Below, piece after piece: positions 1-11,560 of a DNA stretch of 64,000 bases. A program made the position numbers and the translations under genes. The notes below the pieces were generated by a model that saw nothing but the letters and a program-made list of their open reading frames with translations, made no database searches and was not told where the DNA came from. Location: the NCBI GenBank assembly GCA_958510825.1, contig OY294049.1, forward strand, positions 28,700,620 through 28,764,619, in the 5' to 3' direction. Source of the DNA: Brachypterus glaber (lineage: Eukaryota > Arthropoda > Insecta > Coleoptera > Kateretidae). Position 1 is the stretch's first letter. Each line of letters opens with the position of its first letter.

Positions 1-737
1 TAGTGCCCTTCAAGTCACTGCGACCAATAAAATCTATCTGTGATGTGAATCCCTTTTAAAATTTAATCCACATCAAACTTTAGGCTTAAAAAGAAACCCA
101 AGAGTTTTTTTGGGGTCTACTTAGAATATATCTGCAGGTCTTGGATTTACCTGTTCCATATAAAGTAGTCTTTGGCGAGCAGTGCACAGTGGTCAAAGAA
201 TTTAAAAAAATATGCTTTTTGCATAGGACCATTTTTTGCACCGCTGATTACGAAAAAAATTAAAAATAAAACTGTTACGATTTAGCTGAAATTTTTCATA
301 AAGACTTCTTTTTTTTAATATTAATACGGACCAATACCCAAAAACTTGAAATTAAAAATGGCGGAATAAATATGGCCGATTTATTTTTAAATTTAGCCAC
401 AATTAACGAAAATAGGGCACAAAACAAACAAAAATTGAGAGATTTAACCCAGTCTGTTATGGCTTACTTTCCTTGTATATACTACTAATTACTGTAAAAA
501 TTTCATGATTTTCTACTGGCGCGTTTTTTTTTAAATTTAATTTTGAAAAAAAAATAAAAATTGGCAACATAAGAGTAATATTTCTATTCTATTTATATAT
601 TAAACAAAAATACCCTAAAATAATTACAGATTTACGAAGAAAAACTATTTAGCATAATTTATTTTGAATATTTAAAAAAGAAAAATCGTGATAGAAAACA
701 TCAAAATAGATCCCAGAAAACAAAGTTACAAAAGTCT
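1..737. repeat. First copy of the palindromic host repeat (old, uninterrupted)
   Basis: No gene is visible. From about 205 the sequence holds landmarks that recur at 738-1048 and, inverted, at 6412-6690: a 'ttttgcatagga' start, a 'gctgattacgaaaaaaa' stretch, a 'ccaataccca' block and an 'aaaacaaacaaaaattgaga' block. At about 466-520 it runs without a break through the sequence that, in the neighbouring copy, is interrupted by three separate insertions. Bases 1-200 show nothing I can name. Confidence 0.7.
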
Positions 738-925
738 GTTTTTTTGCATAGGATTATTTTTTGCCCAGCTGATTACGAAAAAAATACTAAAAAAATTAAA
801 AAAAATTGCGACCTTAGTGGTTCAATTTTTTTGAAAAATGTGCGATTTAGCTGAAATTTGGCACAAAGGCTCCATTTGGGAATAATAATACCAATACCCA
901 GAAACTTAAAATTCAAAATGGTGGA

Positions 926-3900
926 ATAAATATTGCCGATTTATTTTTTAAATTTTGCCAAAATTAAAGAAAACAAGGCACAAAACAAACAAAAATTGAG
1001 AAATTCAACCCAGACTGTTACGGGTTATTTTCCTTATGTATACTACTACACTAGGACAAAAAATTAAAGGATCAAAAAAAAATCCAAATTTTTAGCGATT
1101 TTTCAAATGGCAGTATCTTTGTAAAAAATAGACTTATCGGAGAAAAAATTTTTCAAACAAGTATCGCGCAATCCTAATGAGTACCGTGAAGAAAAAAATT
1201 TCGAATTTTTTTCTGTTTTTTTTTTGGTCCACGGACTTAAAAAAAAATTCCGACTAAACCATTATATGGATCGGATAGGTTGTTTATCCAGCTTTAATTG
1301 TTTTTTTTTGTAAGCTTTGATACGACCATTTTTCGCTGAGCTATCGGACTTTGAATGGAAATGGATCATTTTGTCTTGGATCATCGATATCTTAGCAACC
1401 AGTGGTCCCACAGAGAATTGAAGATGGGTTTCAGTAACTTGAATAAATTCTCTACAAGGTTTGGCCATCGTTTTTTTTTTATTTTCCATTCTTAACATGG
1501 TTTGGAAAAATGGCGAAAAAATGGGCTTTTGCAGGTTTTTTATAAAATCACGCGCCGAATTAAGAATATTGCGAAAACGACTAATGTTAAGTGTGCTTTT
1601 TACAGCTCAATATACCCACAAAAACCCTACAAAGTTTCAATTCGATCCATCTAGCCGTTGTTTTGTTTCTCATTCGATTGAATTTTTGGTAAAATTAAAG
1701 GATCACGTTTTTTCTCTTAAACGCTGATAATCTCTAAAAAAAAAAAACGGAAAAAAAAATCTCTCGATTTTTTCACAAAAAAATCTCTCGATTTTTTCAC
1801 ATTTTTATCGTGACAAGCGTTTAGCTAAAGCGTATCTACCACGTGGAGGTCGCACTGTCGGATTTACGCTTTTTTCACACACGTGTGTTTGTGTGTGTGC
1901 ACCTATGGCAGGTTATCACTTTGCGTCCCCTATCCAATATAAAAAAACAACTGAAATGTTTAAAGTTTTTATTATGTTAAGTAAACAAGGAAAAAAGTAA
2001 CAAAAATAAAAATGCCTTCTCATAAAAAGTCGGCAGTCTTTAAGCGGTTCCTTTGATATAACCGCCAATGCGACACGCGACCTTTTTACTTAGATGCTAC
2101 CGCAAATTCTAGTTAAGATTTTTATTTTTAATGAATTATTTTTAAAAATGTTGAACATTAACTGCTTTTTTATTCGACGGCGTGGGGCCCCCTAAAGGCC
2201 GGTCCCCCTCCGCACCGCACCCCCTGCATCTCCGGTAGTTACGCCATTGGTTTAAAAAAAAGTATCGCAAAATAATCTCTGAAAAGTGGAATTGAGGTCG
2301 AACTTTTTTTTTATTTAATTAAAAGTTGGTCAGCAGAATCACGGAATGCAGTAGCGAAATCGAAATCATAAGAGATTGTTTAAATAAATTTTCTGAAGTG
2401 AATCAAAAAAAAAAAAATGGAAAACATTCAAAAAAAAATTTCATTAATAATAATAAATATTGCCGATTTATTTTTTAAATTTTGCCAAAATTAAAGAAAA
2501 CAAGGCACAAAACAAACAAAAATTGAGAAATTCAACCCAGACTGTTACGGGTTATTTTCCTTATGTATACTACTACACTAGGACAAAAAATTAAAGGATC
2601 AAAAAAAAAATCCAAATTTTTAGCGATTTTTCAAATGGCAGTATCTTTGTGAAAAATAGACTTATCGGAGTCATGAAAAAAGCAATTTGAAGCTTGAAGT
2701 CTCTAGTTTTGAGATTTTGAGACGAAAAAATTTTTCAAACAAGTATCGCGCAATCCTAATGAGTACCGTGAAGAAAAAAATTTCGAATTTTTTTCTGTTT
2801 TTTTTTTTGGTCCACGGACTTAAAAAAAAATTCCGACTAAACCATTATATGGATCGGATAGGTTGTTTATCCAGCTTTAATTGTTTTTTTTTGTAAGCTT
2901 TGATACGACCATTTTTCGCTGAGCTATCGGACTTTGAATGGAAATGGATCATTTTGTCTTGGATCATCGATATCTCAGCAACCAGTGGTCCCACAGAGAA
3001 TTGAAGATGGGTTTCAGTAACTTGAATAAATTCTCTACAAGGTTTGGCCATCGTTTTTTTTTTTATTTTCCATTCTTAACATGGTTTGGAAAAATGGCGA
3101 AAAAATGGGCTTTTGCAGGTTTTTTATAAAATCACGCGCCGAATTAAGAATATTGCGAAAACGACTAATGTTAAGTGTGCTTTTTACAGCTCAATATACC
3201 CACAAAAACCCTACAAAGTTTCAATTCGATCCATCTAGCCGTTGTTTTGTTTCTCATTCGATTGAATTTTTGGTAAAATTAAAGGATCACGTTTTTTCTC
3301 TTAAACGCTGATAATCTCTAAAAAAAAAAACGGAAAAAAAAATCTCTCGATTTTTTCACAAAAAAATCTCTCGATTTTTTCACATTTTTATCGTGACAAG
3401 CGTTTAGCTAAAGCGTATCTACCACGTGGAGGTCGCACTGTCGGATTTACGCTTTTTTCACACACGTGTGTTTGTGTGTGTGCACCTATGGCAGGTTATC
3501 ACTTTGCGTCCCCTATCCAATATAAAAAAACAACTGAAATGTTTAAAGTTTTTATTATGTTAAGTAAACAAGGAAAAAAGTAACAAAAATAAAAATGCCT
3601 TCTCATAAAAAGTCGGCAGTCTTTAAGCGGTTCCTTTGATATAACCGCCAATGCGACACGCGACCTTTTTACTTAGATGCTACCGCAAATTCTAGTTAAG
3701 ATTTTTATTTTTAATGAATTATTTTTAAAAATGTTGAACATTAACTGCTTTTTTATTCGACGGCGTGGGGCCCCCTAAAGGCCGGTCCCCCTCCGCACCG
3801 CACCCCCTGCACCTCCGGTAGTTACGCCATTGGTTTAAAAAAAAGTATCGCAAAATAATCTCTGAAAAGTGGAATTGAGGTCGAACTTTTTTTTTATTTA

Positions 3901-4020
3901 ATTAAAAGTTGGTCAGCAGAATCACGGAATGCAGTAGCGAAATCGAAATCATAAGAGATTGTTTAAATAAATTTTCTGAAGTGAATCAAAAAAAAAAAAT
4001 GGAAAACATTCAAAAAAAAA
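926..4020. repeat. Tandem duplication with a 1527-bp unit
   Basis: Bases from about 926 to 2452 recur almost identically from about 2453 to 4020. The shared 'tgccgattta' landmark lies at 934 and 2461, an offset of 1527 bp. The unit covers some of the host repeat, the left end of the foldback element and part of its interior. Copy two has about 54 bp (near 2670-2724) that copy one lacks. The junction lies in an 'aataataataaatat' run near 2450. The several 60-90 codon reading frames here appear in both copies and lack any protein feature, so I do not call genes. Confidence 0.85.
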
Positions 4021-4846
4021 TTTCATTTTTTTTTTAATTTTGAAAAAAAAAACTTTTGTCGTAACTTTAAACGCTGGTCGCGATAAAAATATGAAAAAAA
4101 TCGAGAGAATTTTTTTTCCGTATTTTTAGAGATTATCAGCGTTTAAGAAAAAAAACGTGATCCTTTAACTTTTTCAAAAATTCAATCCAATGAAAAAAAA
4201 CAACGGCTGGATGGATCGAATTGAAACTTTGTAGGGTTTTGTGGGTATATTGAGCTGTAAAAGGCATACTTAACATTAGTCGTTTTCGCAATATTCTTAA
4301 TTCAGCCTGTGATTTTCCAAAAACCCTCCAAAAGCCCATTTTTTCGCGATTTTTCAAAATTATGTTAAGAATGGAAAATTAAAAAAAAAACGATAGCCAA
4401 ACCTTGTAGAGAATTTATTCAAGTTTCTGAAACCCATCTTCATTTTTCTGTGGGACTACTGGGTGCTGAGATATCGATGATCCAAGACAAAATGATCCAT
4501 TTCCATTCAAAGTCCGATAGCTCAGCAAGAAATGGTCGTATCTAAGCTTACAAAAAAAAAATTAAACCTGAATAAACAACCTATCCGATCCATATAGTGG
4601 TTTATTCGGAAAAAAATTTTAAAAGTCTGTGGACAAAAAAAAAAATCAAAAATTTTTTCTTCTCATTAGGATTGCGTGATACTTGTTGCTCGAAAAAAAA
4701 TTTTGTCTCAAAATATAAAAACTAGAGACTTCAAGCTTCAAATTTCTTTTTTCATGACTCCGATACGTCTATTTTTCACAAAGATACCTCCATTTGAAAA
4801 ATCGCTAAAAAAATTTTTTTTGATCCTTTTATTTTTTTGTCTAGTG
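2576..4846. mobile_element. Foldback DNA transposon, arms about 750 bp, TA target site
   Basis: The ends are inverted: CACTAGGACAAAAAATTAAA at the left and its near complement at the right (ending CTAGTG at 4846). Both are flanked by TA (2574-2575 and 4847-4848). The arms pair along about 2576-3330 and 4125-4846; the loop carries a GC-richer stretch and no coding frame. TA duplication and TIRs fit a non-autonomous Tc1/mariner-type element with unusually long arms. A second copy of the left arm starts at 1049 because of the tandem duplication. Confidence 0.8.
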
Positions 4847-4855
4847 TAATTACTG

Positions 4856-5120
4856 AGCGGTGATAGCTCAGTCGAGAAGACTCTGGTCTTCTAACCAAGA
4901 GGTCCGAGGTTCGATCCCCGGTCAGAGAACAAACATTTTTCAAATAAAAATTCCACCGTAACCAGTGCTTCGGAGGGCACATAAAGCCGTCGGTCCCCCT
5001 GGGTTAGTAGGCATCGCTACTAACTACCTAAAACAGGGTTAAAGATGCAACAGGCGCCGGAACTACCCACTACGGTGGGTCTCCCCGGCAATAATGCCAT
5101 ACGCTAAATAAATAAAAAAA
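4856..5120 (+). mobile_element. tRNA-derived SINE with 4-bp target duplication
   Basis: The head resembles a tRNA: an A-box-like 'tagctcagtcgagaaga', an anticodon-arm region around 'tcttctaaccaaga' (the TCT anticodon would be tRNA-Arg-like) and a perfect B box 'ggttcgatcc' at about 4911. A roughly 170-bp unrelated body follows, then an A-rich tail (aataaataaaaaaa). ACTG flanks both sides (4852-4855 and 5121-5124). The anticodon stem does not pair cleanly, and the body plus tail exclude a functional tRNA gene. The two boxes would be the internal RNA polymerase III promoter. Confidence 0.85.
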
Positions 5121-5353
5121 ACTGTAAAAATTTCATGATTTTCTACTGGCGCGTTTTTTTAATTTAATTTTGAAAAAATAATATTAAAAATTTGACAAAA
5201 TATGATTAATTTTTCTCATTTATATATTAAACAAAATTACCCTAAAATAGTTACAAGATGAATAAAAAAAGGGTAGTTTTGTTTAATATATGAATAGAAT
5301 AGAAAAATTACGCCAGTAGAAAATCATGAAATTTTACAGTAATTAGTAGTATA

Positions 5354-6409
5354 CAGTGTGTATTTGAAATAGGTTCGGAAATTTTAACAGGTGATTCTAC
5401 ATGATAAAATATGACAAAAAGTTCCTATAAACATATGTCTAAAAATGCGTCATAAGGGAGCTACGCTCCTTTGAAAGTGGCTAAAAAAATCGGTTTATAT
5501 CGGGCCTTATCAGTTTTTTGTCCCAAACTTTTTTCTGTGTAACTTTTTTGCAATTTTAGTTTTGAAATATGATTTCTCAGGTCAAAGTACATAAAAAAGG
5601 TACTCTTGTTGTAATACTGTAGGATTAACCGTTTTCGAGAAAAGTTCATTTGAAGGTGAAATTTCACGGTTCGAGGTCTAAAAATTAAATACTAAAATGT
5701 CGAAAACCAACATTTTAATGATGCAATAATATTCTACATCAAAAACTAGGAAAAAAAATTTCCATACATGTAGGTCGAAAAAACGCTTTTAAAGCTACCA
5801 TAGCCCTTTAAAAATGGTGCATATTTAGGAGACCATAGCTCCATTAGGATTCATTTTTGGAAGTACCTGTATATGAGTTTTTTTTCTTAGTTTTTAATGT
5901 ACATTCGCCCTGCATCATTAAAATTTTGGTTTTCAACATTTTAGTATTTAATTTTTCGTCCTCGAACCGTGGAATTTCACCTTCAAATGAATTTTCTCGA
6001 AAACGGTTAATCCTACAGTATTACAACAAGAGTACCTTTTTTATGTACTTTGACCTGAGAAATCATATTTCAAAACTAAAATTGCAAAAAAGTTACACAG
6101 AAAAAAGTTTGGGACAAAAAAACTGATAAGCCCCCCCCCCCCGTTTCGCACACCCCTGGTTGAAATAACTACACGAAAATAACACATAAAAACGGGCCTT
6201 GGTAGAATTAGTTGACGTGCAAAACCTCGTTGATATATCTCAAAGGGTTCCTGAGTTATTAAATAAAAACCGATTTTTTTAGCCACTTTCAAAGGGGCCT
6301 AGCTCCCTTATGACGCATTTTTAGACATATGTTTATAGGAACTTTTTGTCATATTTTATGATGTAGAATCATCTGTTAAAATTTCCGACCCTATTTCAAA
6401 TACACCGTG
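5354..6409. mobile_element. Family X element, copy X1 (complete palindromic TA-flanked element)
   Basis: This is a complete 1056-bp palindrome. Its ends are CAGTGTGTATTTGAAATAG (left) and the complement of CACGGTGTATTTGAAATAGG (right), flanked by TA at 5352-5353 and 6410-6411. The arms turn around near 5870, and a 14-base poly-C run sits near 6130. Related copies occur at 24688, 27501 and 63074, and the inner core alone at 44136. Short open frames here are palindrome artefacts. TIR and TA duplication suggest mobilisation by a Tc1/mariner transposase. Confidence 0.85.
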
Positions 6410-6796
6410 TATATAAGGAAAATAACCGATAATAGATTGTGCCTTATTTTCGTTAATTTTGGCAAAATTTTAAAAATAAATCGGTCATATTTATTCCGCC
6501 ATTTTAAATTTTAAGTTTTTGGGTATTGGTCCAAACCAAACCAAATCAAAAGAATCCTTTATGCCAAATTTAAGCTATATCTGACATTTTTCAAAAAAAT
6601 TGAACCTCCCTAATGACGCATTTTTTTTTCAATTTTTTCACTATTTTTTTTCGCAATCAGCGGTGCAAACAAGCAGATTTTGTCATTTTTTTTAATTCTG
6701 GGATCACTGCTACTAGTTACTAAGTAGTACTACAGTACTGTAGTAGTTTACTATTACTAAACTGGTGGTTTTAAAAAAATATATTTTACTTTTCAG

Positions 6797-6981
6797 TTCT
6801 GCGAATGCGAAAAAATGGGAAATAGAACTAGCAACGTTGAAAAGTAACAATGCCAGACTCACAAGTGCGTTGCAGGAAAGTACAGCCAACGTGGATGAAT
6901 GGAAGCGACAATTGGCCAGCCTTAAAGAAGAAAACATGCGCATGAAACACAAGTACCAATCGGATTTAGAAAATAGTAAAG
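6797..6981 (+). CDS. homer: Homer scaffold protein, internal coiled-coil exon
   Basis: Homer proteins are post-synaptic and muscle scaffolds: an N-terminal EVH1 domain binds proline-rich ligands (Shank, group I mGluR, IP3 and ryanodine receptors) and a C-terminal coiled coil tetramerises. This exon encodes the start of that coiled coil. It contains NAKKWEIELATLKSNNARLT followed by QESTANVDEWKRQL, which closely matches the vertebrate Homer segment around KHWEAELATLKGNNAKLTAA. The acceptor is 'tttacttttcag' and the donor 'g|gtaagt'. The exon begins with the third base of a split codon and ends with the first base of a Gly codon. The upstream EVH1 exons are not in the window. Confidence 0.92.
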
Positions 6982-7642
6982 GTAAGTAGTACTCTGTACC
7001 TTGTTGCAATTTCTTTAGCGAGAATATAATAAGCACGCACAAGAATTATACTATAATTCTTTCCCAAAAAAATGACATAATGCAAACATTATTATTAGAA
7101 ATACAAGCTTTCACAGCTTGGCTAACACGCACTTCGCGAGCTGATTTATACACTGAAAAAACTACAACAGCGATCACCCCGGCACGCCTTTTACCGGGAA
7201 TCTTAAAAACTAAGCATTTTTAGACACATGTTTATAAAAACTTTTTACCCAAAATAAATCACGCTTTAGAATAATATGTAAAAAATTAACAGTGAAAATA
7301 AGGAATACAGTTGAATGATCCATCATACCAAAATTCCGGAACTCTCAACTACGGGGCTGCAAAATATATGCACTTTTTAAACTACTTAAAAGTACGTAAT
7401 ATAGTTTTTACTAATAAGTTAAATTACATACATATTGGTGAAATTTGCATATTTACGTGAAATGTAAAAAATTAATTAAGTACCGTAAAACGGGGTGAAT
7501 AGAAACGGAACTGAACTTTTGATAGCTACACAACTTCTTTACTTTTCAGAGTAGGATTAGGATTTTTCCTTTCAAATATGAGCGAACCTTTGAACTATGT
7601 ATTGCAATCCCAATTTGAAATAAGAATCTTGCCCAAAGCTTA

Positions 7643-7693
<51 letters not shown>

Positions 7694-7853
7694 TTTAATT
7701 GATTGTTCTTATTCGCCTCCAGGGGGGGGGGCGAAAAGAAATATAAACTTTTTTAAATGAATATTTTTATTTAAAAGATTAATGCGTTGAATTAATTAAT
7801 ATTAAAGCCATTTATACAATAAAAATTAATACCAGGTGATAAAAATAGAAGAA
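6982..7853. other. Intron sequence; possible MITE around a TA microsatellite
   Basis: This is the 5' part of the 20.2-kb homer intron and has no reading frame of note. A 'ccgtaaaacggggtgaatag' stretch near 7483 and a partly complementary 'tgttcttattcgcctcc' near 7705 suggest ends of a short element, with the TA repeat and an 'aggggggggggcg' run between them. The pairing is too imperfect to be firm. Confidence 0.35.
7644..7690. repeat. (TA)n microsatellite
   Basis: A near-perfect alternating TA run of about 47 bp, likely length-variable. Confidence 0.95.
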
Positions 7854-7968
7854 TACCCAGTGACTGTGTCAAATTTATGTATTTAACTTTTTTGTCGGAT
7901 TGTTATGTAAAAAAGTTTTTTACATAGGAATCCGAAAAATAAATAAATTTGACACACTAACTGGGTTT
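7854..7968. repeat. Short palindromic element (about 115 bp)
   Basis: The left half 'acccagtgactgtgtcaaat' is matched in inverse by 'atttgacacactaactgggt'. The arms meet in 'tgtaaaaaagttttttaca' near 7910. It is a hairpin-type MITE with no coding capacity. Confidence 0.7.
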
Positions 7969-9210
7969 CTTTGTGCAGGGTCATATATTAAACATAAATG
8001 AAATATACACAAGGCTATAAAAACATCCTAAATTTTTTTATGTACCAAGTTGACCGGCTATGATTTTGGTGAAAAATTACTTTAAAAACTATTATTTTCT
8101 TTAATTCTAATTTTTGCGAGTACCTCTAATAATTTCCAATATACAATTTAAGTTTGCTACTGATTTATTTATTCATATTTTTTTCTTACCTGTAATACAA
8201 AAAGCATGCTGCAGCTCCTCGAACCAAAGTAAAAAAAAAAACGTGGAAAAAACGGCAAGGGATAACAATTATTTTAAAAGAAAACGATTAAATAAATGCA
8301 TCATTTAATAATTTTAATTCCCAAAATCTTAATATACTATATTCGGATATAATTTAACGATAAATTTACCAATAAACAGATCACATAGTATTGTTTTCAG
8401 ATTATGTACAGTATATTGAAAATATTACGCATGATTTCCTGCTTTTTCTCCGTTTACATAACTCGTCTATTATTGCGTAAAAGAAGACATGTGGCAAATA
8501 AAATAATTTGTATTATAATTTGTAAGTATATCACCATTGATAACTAGTAAAACTTACATTATCGTGAAAGTAATCTGTATCAATTTTATTTAGCAATACG
8601 CGTTAGGGTGGTAGCATTTTTGATTATTTCACGATTACTTTATATTACTAAATATTCATAATTGTCTCGTCAACGAAGTTCTGTGCACATTTTATGCTAT
8701 ATTTTACCTCTTCTCTTCCCCTTGCCTCAGTTCACAGGTGCCAGTTCGTATTGCGACGGGTATACAAAATTTTGATTTAAATCACCGTTTTAATTTTGAT
8801 TTAAATTAGCATTTGTCTAAAAAAATCCAGAAGTTTTAAAATTTGATTTAGATCCTGATTAAGGTACAACGATGTATCCCAAGAGCTGAAGGTGAGTTTG
8901 CGCTGCCATCTTGATTTTAAGGTACACTTTTGGAGTTTCTTGCAAATAACTTTTAAACTGTCAGTAAAAAAAGTAATTTTGAAAAAGAAAGCTTATAAAA
9001 TTGTCTACAATATGCTTATATTAAAGTTTTATCTAACTTAGTTTTGAGCAAATGGGCAAATATGTGCCGATCTCTTGACTTTAAAGTAGACTTTTGGATT
9101 TGGATTTTAGTATACCTACCGGCGCACAATAGGACGGCGTAAAATATACTGAATTATATAATTTAAAAGTTAGTCTTTTCAAATATTTTCCTGTCCAAAC
9201 CATACTTTTT

Positions 9211-9213
<3 letters not shown>
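7969..9213. other. Intron sequence without recognised feature
   Basis: AT-rich intronic DNA. Two 'ttttgatttaaat' units lie close together near 8770-8810. The small open frame at 8114-8308 has no domain, splice context or composition suggesting coding. Confidence 0.6.
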
Positions 9214-9282
<69 letters not shown>

Positions 9283-9285
9283 TAT
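9214..9285. repeat. (TA)n microsatellite
   Basis: An alternating TA run of about 60 bp with a short interrupted extension. Confidence 0.95.
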
Positions 9286-9387
9286 TTATAAAAAAACACA
9301 CACATATGTTATTATCTTATTACAGCTAATTTTTATAACATTTAATGTCAAAGTAGATTTTTAATTTTAAATTCAAAATTAATGGTT

Positions 9388-9619
9388 AAATATATAATCT
9401 GGTTTGGGTGATTTGGAAGGATGTAAGAAGGCTGCAGGATTGAAGGGAGATGGGAAAGATGATGGTGTCAAAATTTAAGTGTTAAATATGTTTGGAGATT
9501 TTTAAATATATAATTTGGTTTGGGTGATTTGGAAGGATGTAAAAAGGCTGCAGGATTGAAGGGAGATGGGAAAGATGATGGTGTCAAAATTTAAGTGTTA
9601 AATATGTTTGGAGGTTTTT
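9388..9619. repeat. Two tandem copies of a 116-bp unit
   Basis: Unit one (9388-9503) and unit two (9504-9619) both run from 'aaatatataat' through 'ggtttgggtgatttggaagg' and 'tgcaggattgaagggagatg' to 'atgtttggag'. They differ at only a few positions, so the duplication is young. No open frame spans both. Confidence 0.95.
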
Positions 9620-10079
9620 GTTATGGTAGAGAAGAGTAGCTGTTAATAGTGAAGATTATCTATTCTAAATTCTTTGTAATCATGTCAGTCTATTATCGTG
9701 TAAAACACCTAATAGGTCCGAGAAAGACTTTAAACAATAAACTAAACTAATATAACTTTTAGTAATTTTATATTAACAATCTAGGTTGTCTTTTATTTTG
9801 ATCCTTCCGCCATCGTGTGCCAGAATGAGGCATACATTAAAAGTTTCCTCTGGATTTTCTGTCAGCAGCTGACAGCAGCTGCTGTAAAGAGCTCGGTTTA
9901 GCTAAGATATTATTTTAAGACAAGCATAAAAACTTCATACCTACTGTCATAATAAAATACAGTGTGATCAGTTATAATAATTATTGATAAACATTTTTGC
10001 GCAAACTATTTGAAGTTAATTAAAGTACAAAATAATGAAGGACATTGGCCTTTTAAGTATAGAAGTGGAAAATGGATCC

Positions 10080-10590
10080 AATTAATATATTACTAGAGAG
10101 GAAAGTACTTTTGTTTAGCTTTTTTATTTCACCTAACTGTAATTTTACAAAATAAAAAACATCTCTAAATATTGAATATTAGTAGAACTATGCATAGTTA
10201 TGGTAATTTTTTTTTTAACTGAAGAAAAAGTGTTTCCTTCCGGTAGAACCGGAAGCGCTAAAGGTTTTTATTAGGTGAAAAAAAGCATTGGGGTATTTTG
10301 CCGTCCTATAAAAGACCCCCGTATCTCCATTTGAAGCATACCAGCGTTTTCAAAATATTACACCGAGTTGACGTGAAAACGTTGCTATGCGTCAAATGGA
10401 GATACGGGGGTCTTTCATAGACGGCAGTATTCTAAACAAGTGTACAAAAATTTGTTACAATACGTTTAAAACTAAGGAAGATATTTACTTTATTTCCGAA
10501 TTATATGAAATATTGTATTTTTTTAGCTTTTTATTGCACCTAACTGAAATTTTACAAAAAAAATATCATCTCTAAATAGTTGGTTTTGCT
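10080..10590. repeat. Hairpin with flanking direct repeats
   Basis: A strong inverted repeat pairs 10306-10345 ('gaccccc gtatctccatttga') with 10383-10425 ('tcaaatggagatacgggggtc'). It is flanked by direct copies of 'agcttttttatttcacctaactg' (about 10115) and a near match about 10525. A separate small palindrome, 'cttccggtagaaccggaag', lies near 10237. No gene is seen. It looks like a small composite repeat. Confidence 0.7.
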
Positions 10591-10664
10591 ATTTTTGTCC
10601 TACTAGATTTGAAAAATTTCACACCGTGCGTCTTATGCGTCGTATGTCTCCTTAGTATGTGAGC

Positions 10665-11560
10665 CTAAAATTGGCCCAATATAGGGCGGCTTTAAGTAGG
10701 CCAATGTACGATTTATGGTTGATCGTAAAATCGTACGTTGGTCAACCTAAGGTCAATGGCTGGAAATTTATCATTGGCCTTAGGTTGGCCAACGTACCTT
10801 GGTTCATAATACTGCGGCCTTAGGTTGGCCAATATAGGATTTTCCCAAGGGCATAGAGGGTCCCATTCGATAATCCAGTGAAGTGCACGAAATTAGCAGG
10901 CTGACTACCCAAAATCTGGTTTGATTCTTATAAATTTTCTTCATGTTATTGTGGGTGAGATACAAAAAATTGGCCAACGTACTAAAATCTGATAGTTGGC
11001 TTTTTAGCGGCAATTGGTACGGTGCACCGCGGTGGCCGAAAAGCGGAAAAAAATTGACAAACGATTATCGATTGCTAATTTTGGGCCGACCAATTCCCAA
11101 CATACTAAAATCAAATAGTTGGCTTTTTAGTGGTAATTGGTACGGTGGCCGAAAAGCGGCAAAACATTGCCAAACGGTTATCGATTGCCAATTTTGGCCC
11201 GACTATTGGCCAACGTAGGTACTAAAATCTGATAGTTGGCTTTTAGCGGTAATTGGTACAGTGGCCAAAGAGCGGCAAAACATTAGTAAACGATCATCGA
11301 TTGCCAACATTGGCCCGACATCGATTTAATATAGGCATATGATAATCTTAAGTCAACATAAGGCCATCATATGACCACTGTACCAAACCCTGACTAAATA
11401 AATATTACAGTTGTATTAAGTATAATGGCCATAATGCGGCCAAATGATAGCAAACGACGATCGATAGCTAACGTTGGACCAATCTCAGTTTAAAATGGCA
11501 TCCAATATTCTTTTAAAATTACCCTTTTCCTACGTCGGCCCAACGGATTTAGTAACATTG
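10665..11560. repeat. TTGGCC-rich array with about three 120-125-bp tandem units
   Basis: The stretch is dense in 'ggccaa' and 'ttggcc'. From about 10970 to 11330 three units each hold 'tgatagttggcttttagcgg', 'aattggtacggtggccgaaa' and 'cgattgccaattttggcccg'. A block at 10690-10830 (around 'aaaatcgtacgttggtcaac') occurs inverted at 17640-17780. It is more GC-rich than the surrounding intron. The overlapping 69- and 91-codon frames are artefacts of the repeat. Confidence 0.8.

Larger units (their letters stand above)
738..6690. repeat. Palindromic host repeat carrying three later insertions
   Basis: The left arm (738-1048) pairs with an inverted right arm (6412-6690), and an inner pair of arms meets at about 5255, where an 'accctaaaatagttac' stretch turns back on itself. 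Between the arms sit a foldback element, a SINE and a family X element, each with its own target duplication. It is non-coding. The class is unknown; the palindromic layout fits a non-autonomous DNA transposon, but I cannot fix its outer ends. Confidence 0.6.

Noticed and set aside
1262..4357. Several 60-90 codon open frames on both strands
   Set aside because: They recur in each repeat copy and in the inverted arm, have no protein motif and follow from the low stop density of A/T-run DNA.
4856..4930. Functional tRNA-Arg gene
   Set aside because: The B box is perfect, but the anticodon stem mispairs and the tRNA-like part is fused to a SINE body and A-rich tail with a target duplication.
5857..6292. 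Open frames of 83-89 codons in family X
   Set aside because: The same frames appear mirrored in each palindrome arm and again at 63191-63622; they are non-coding MITE sequence.
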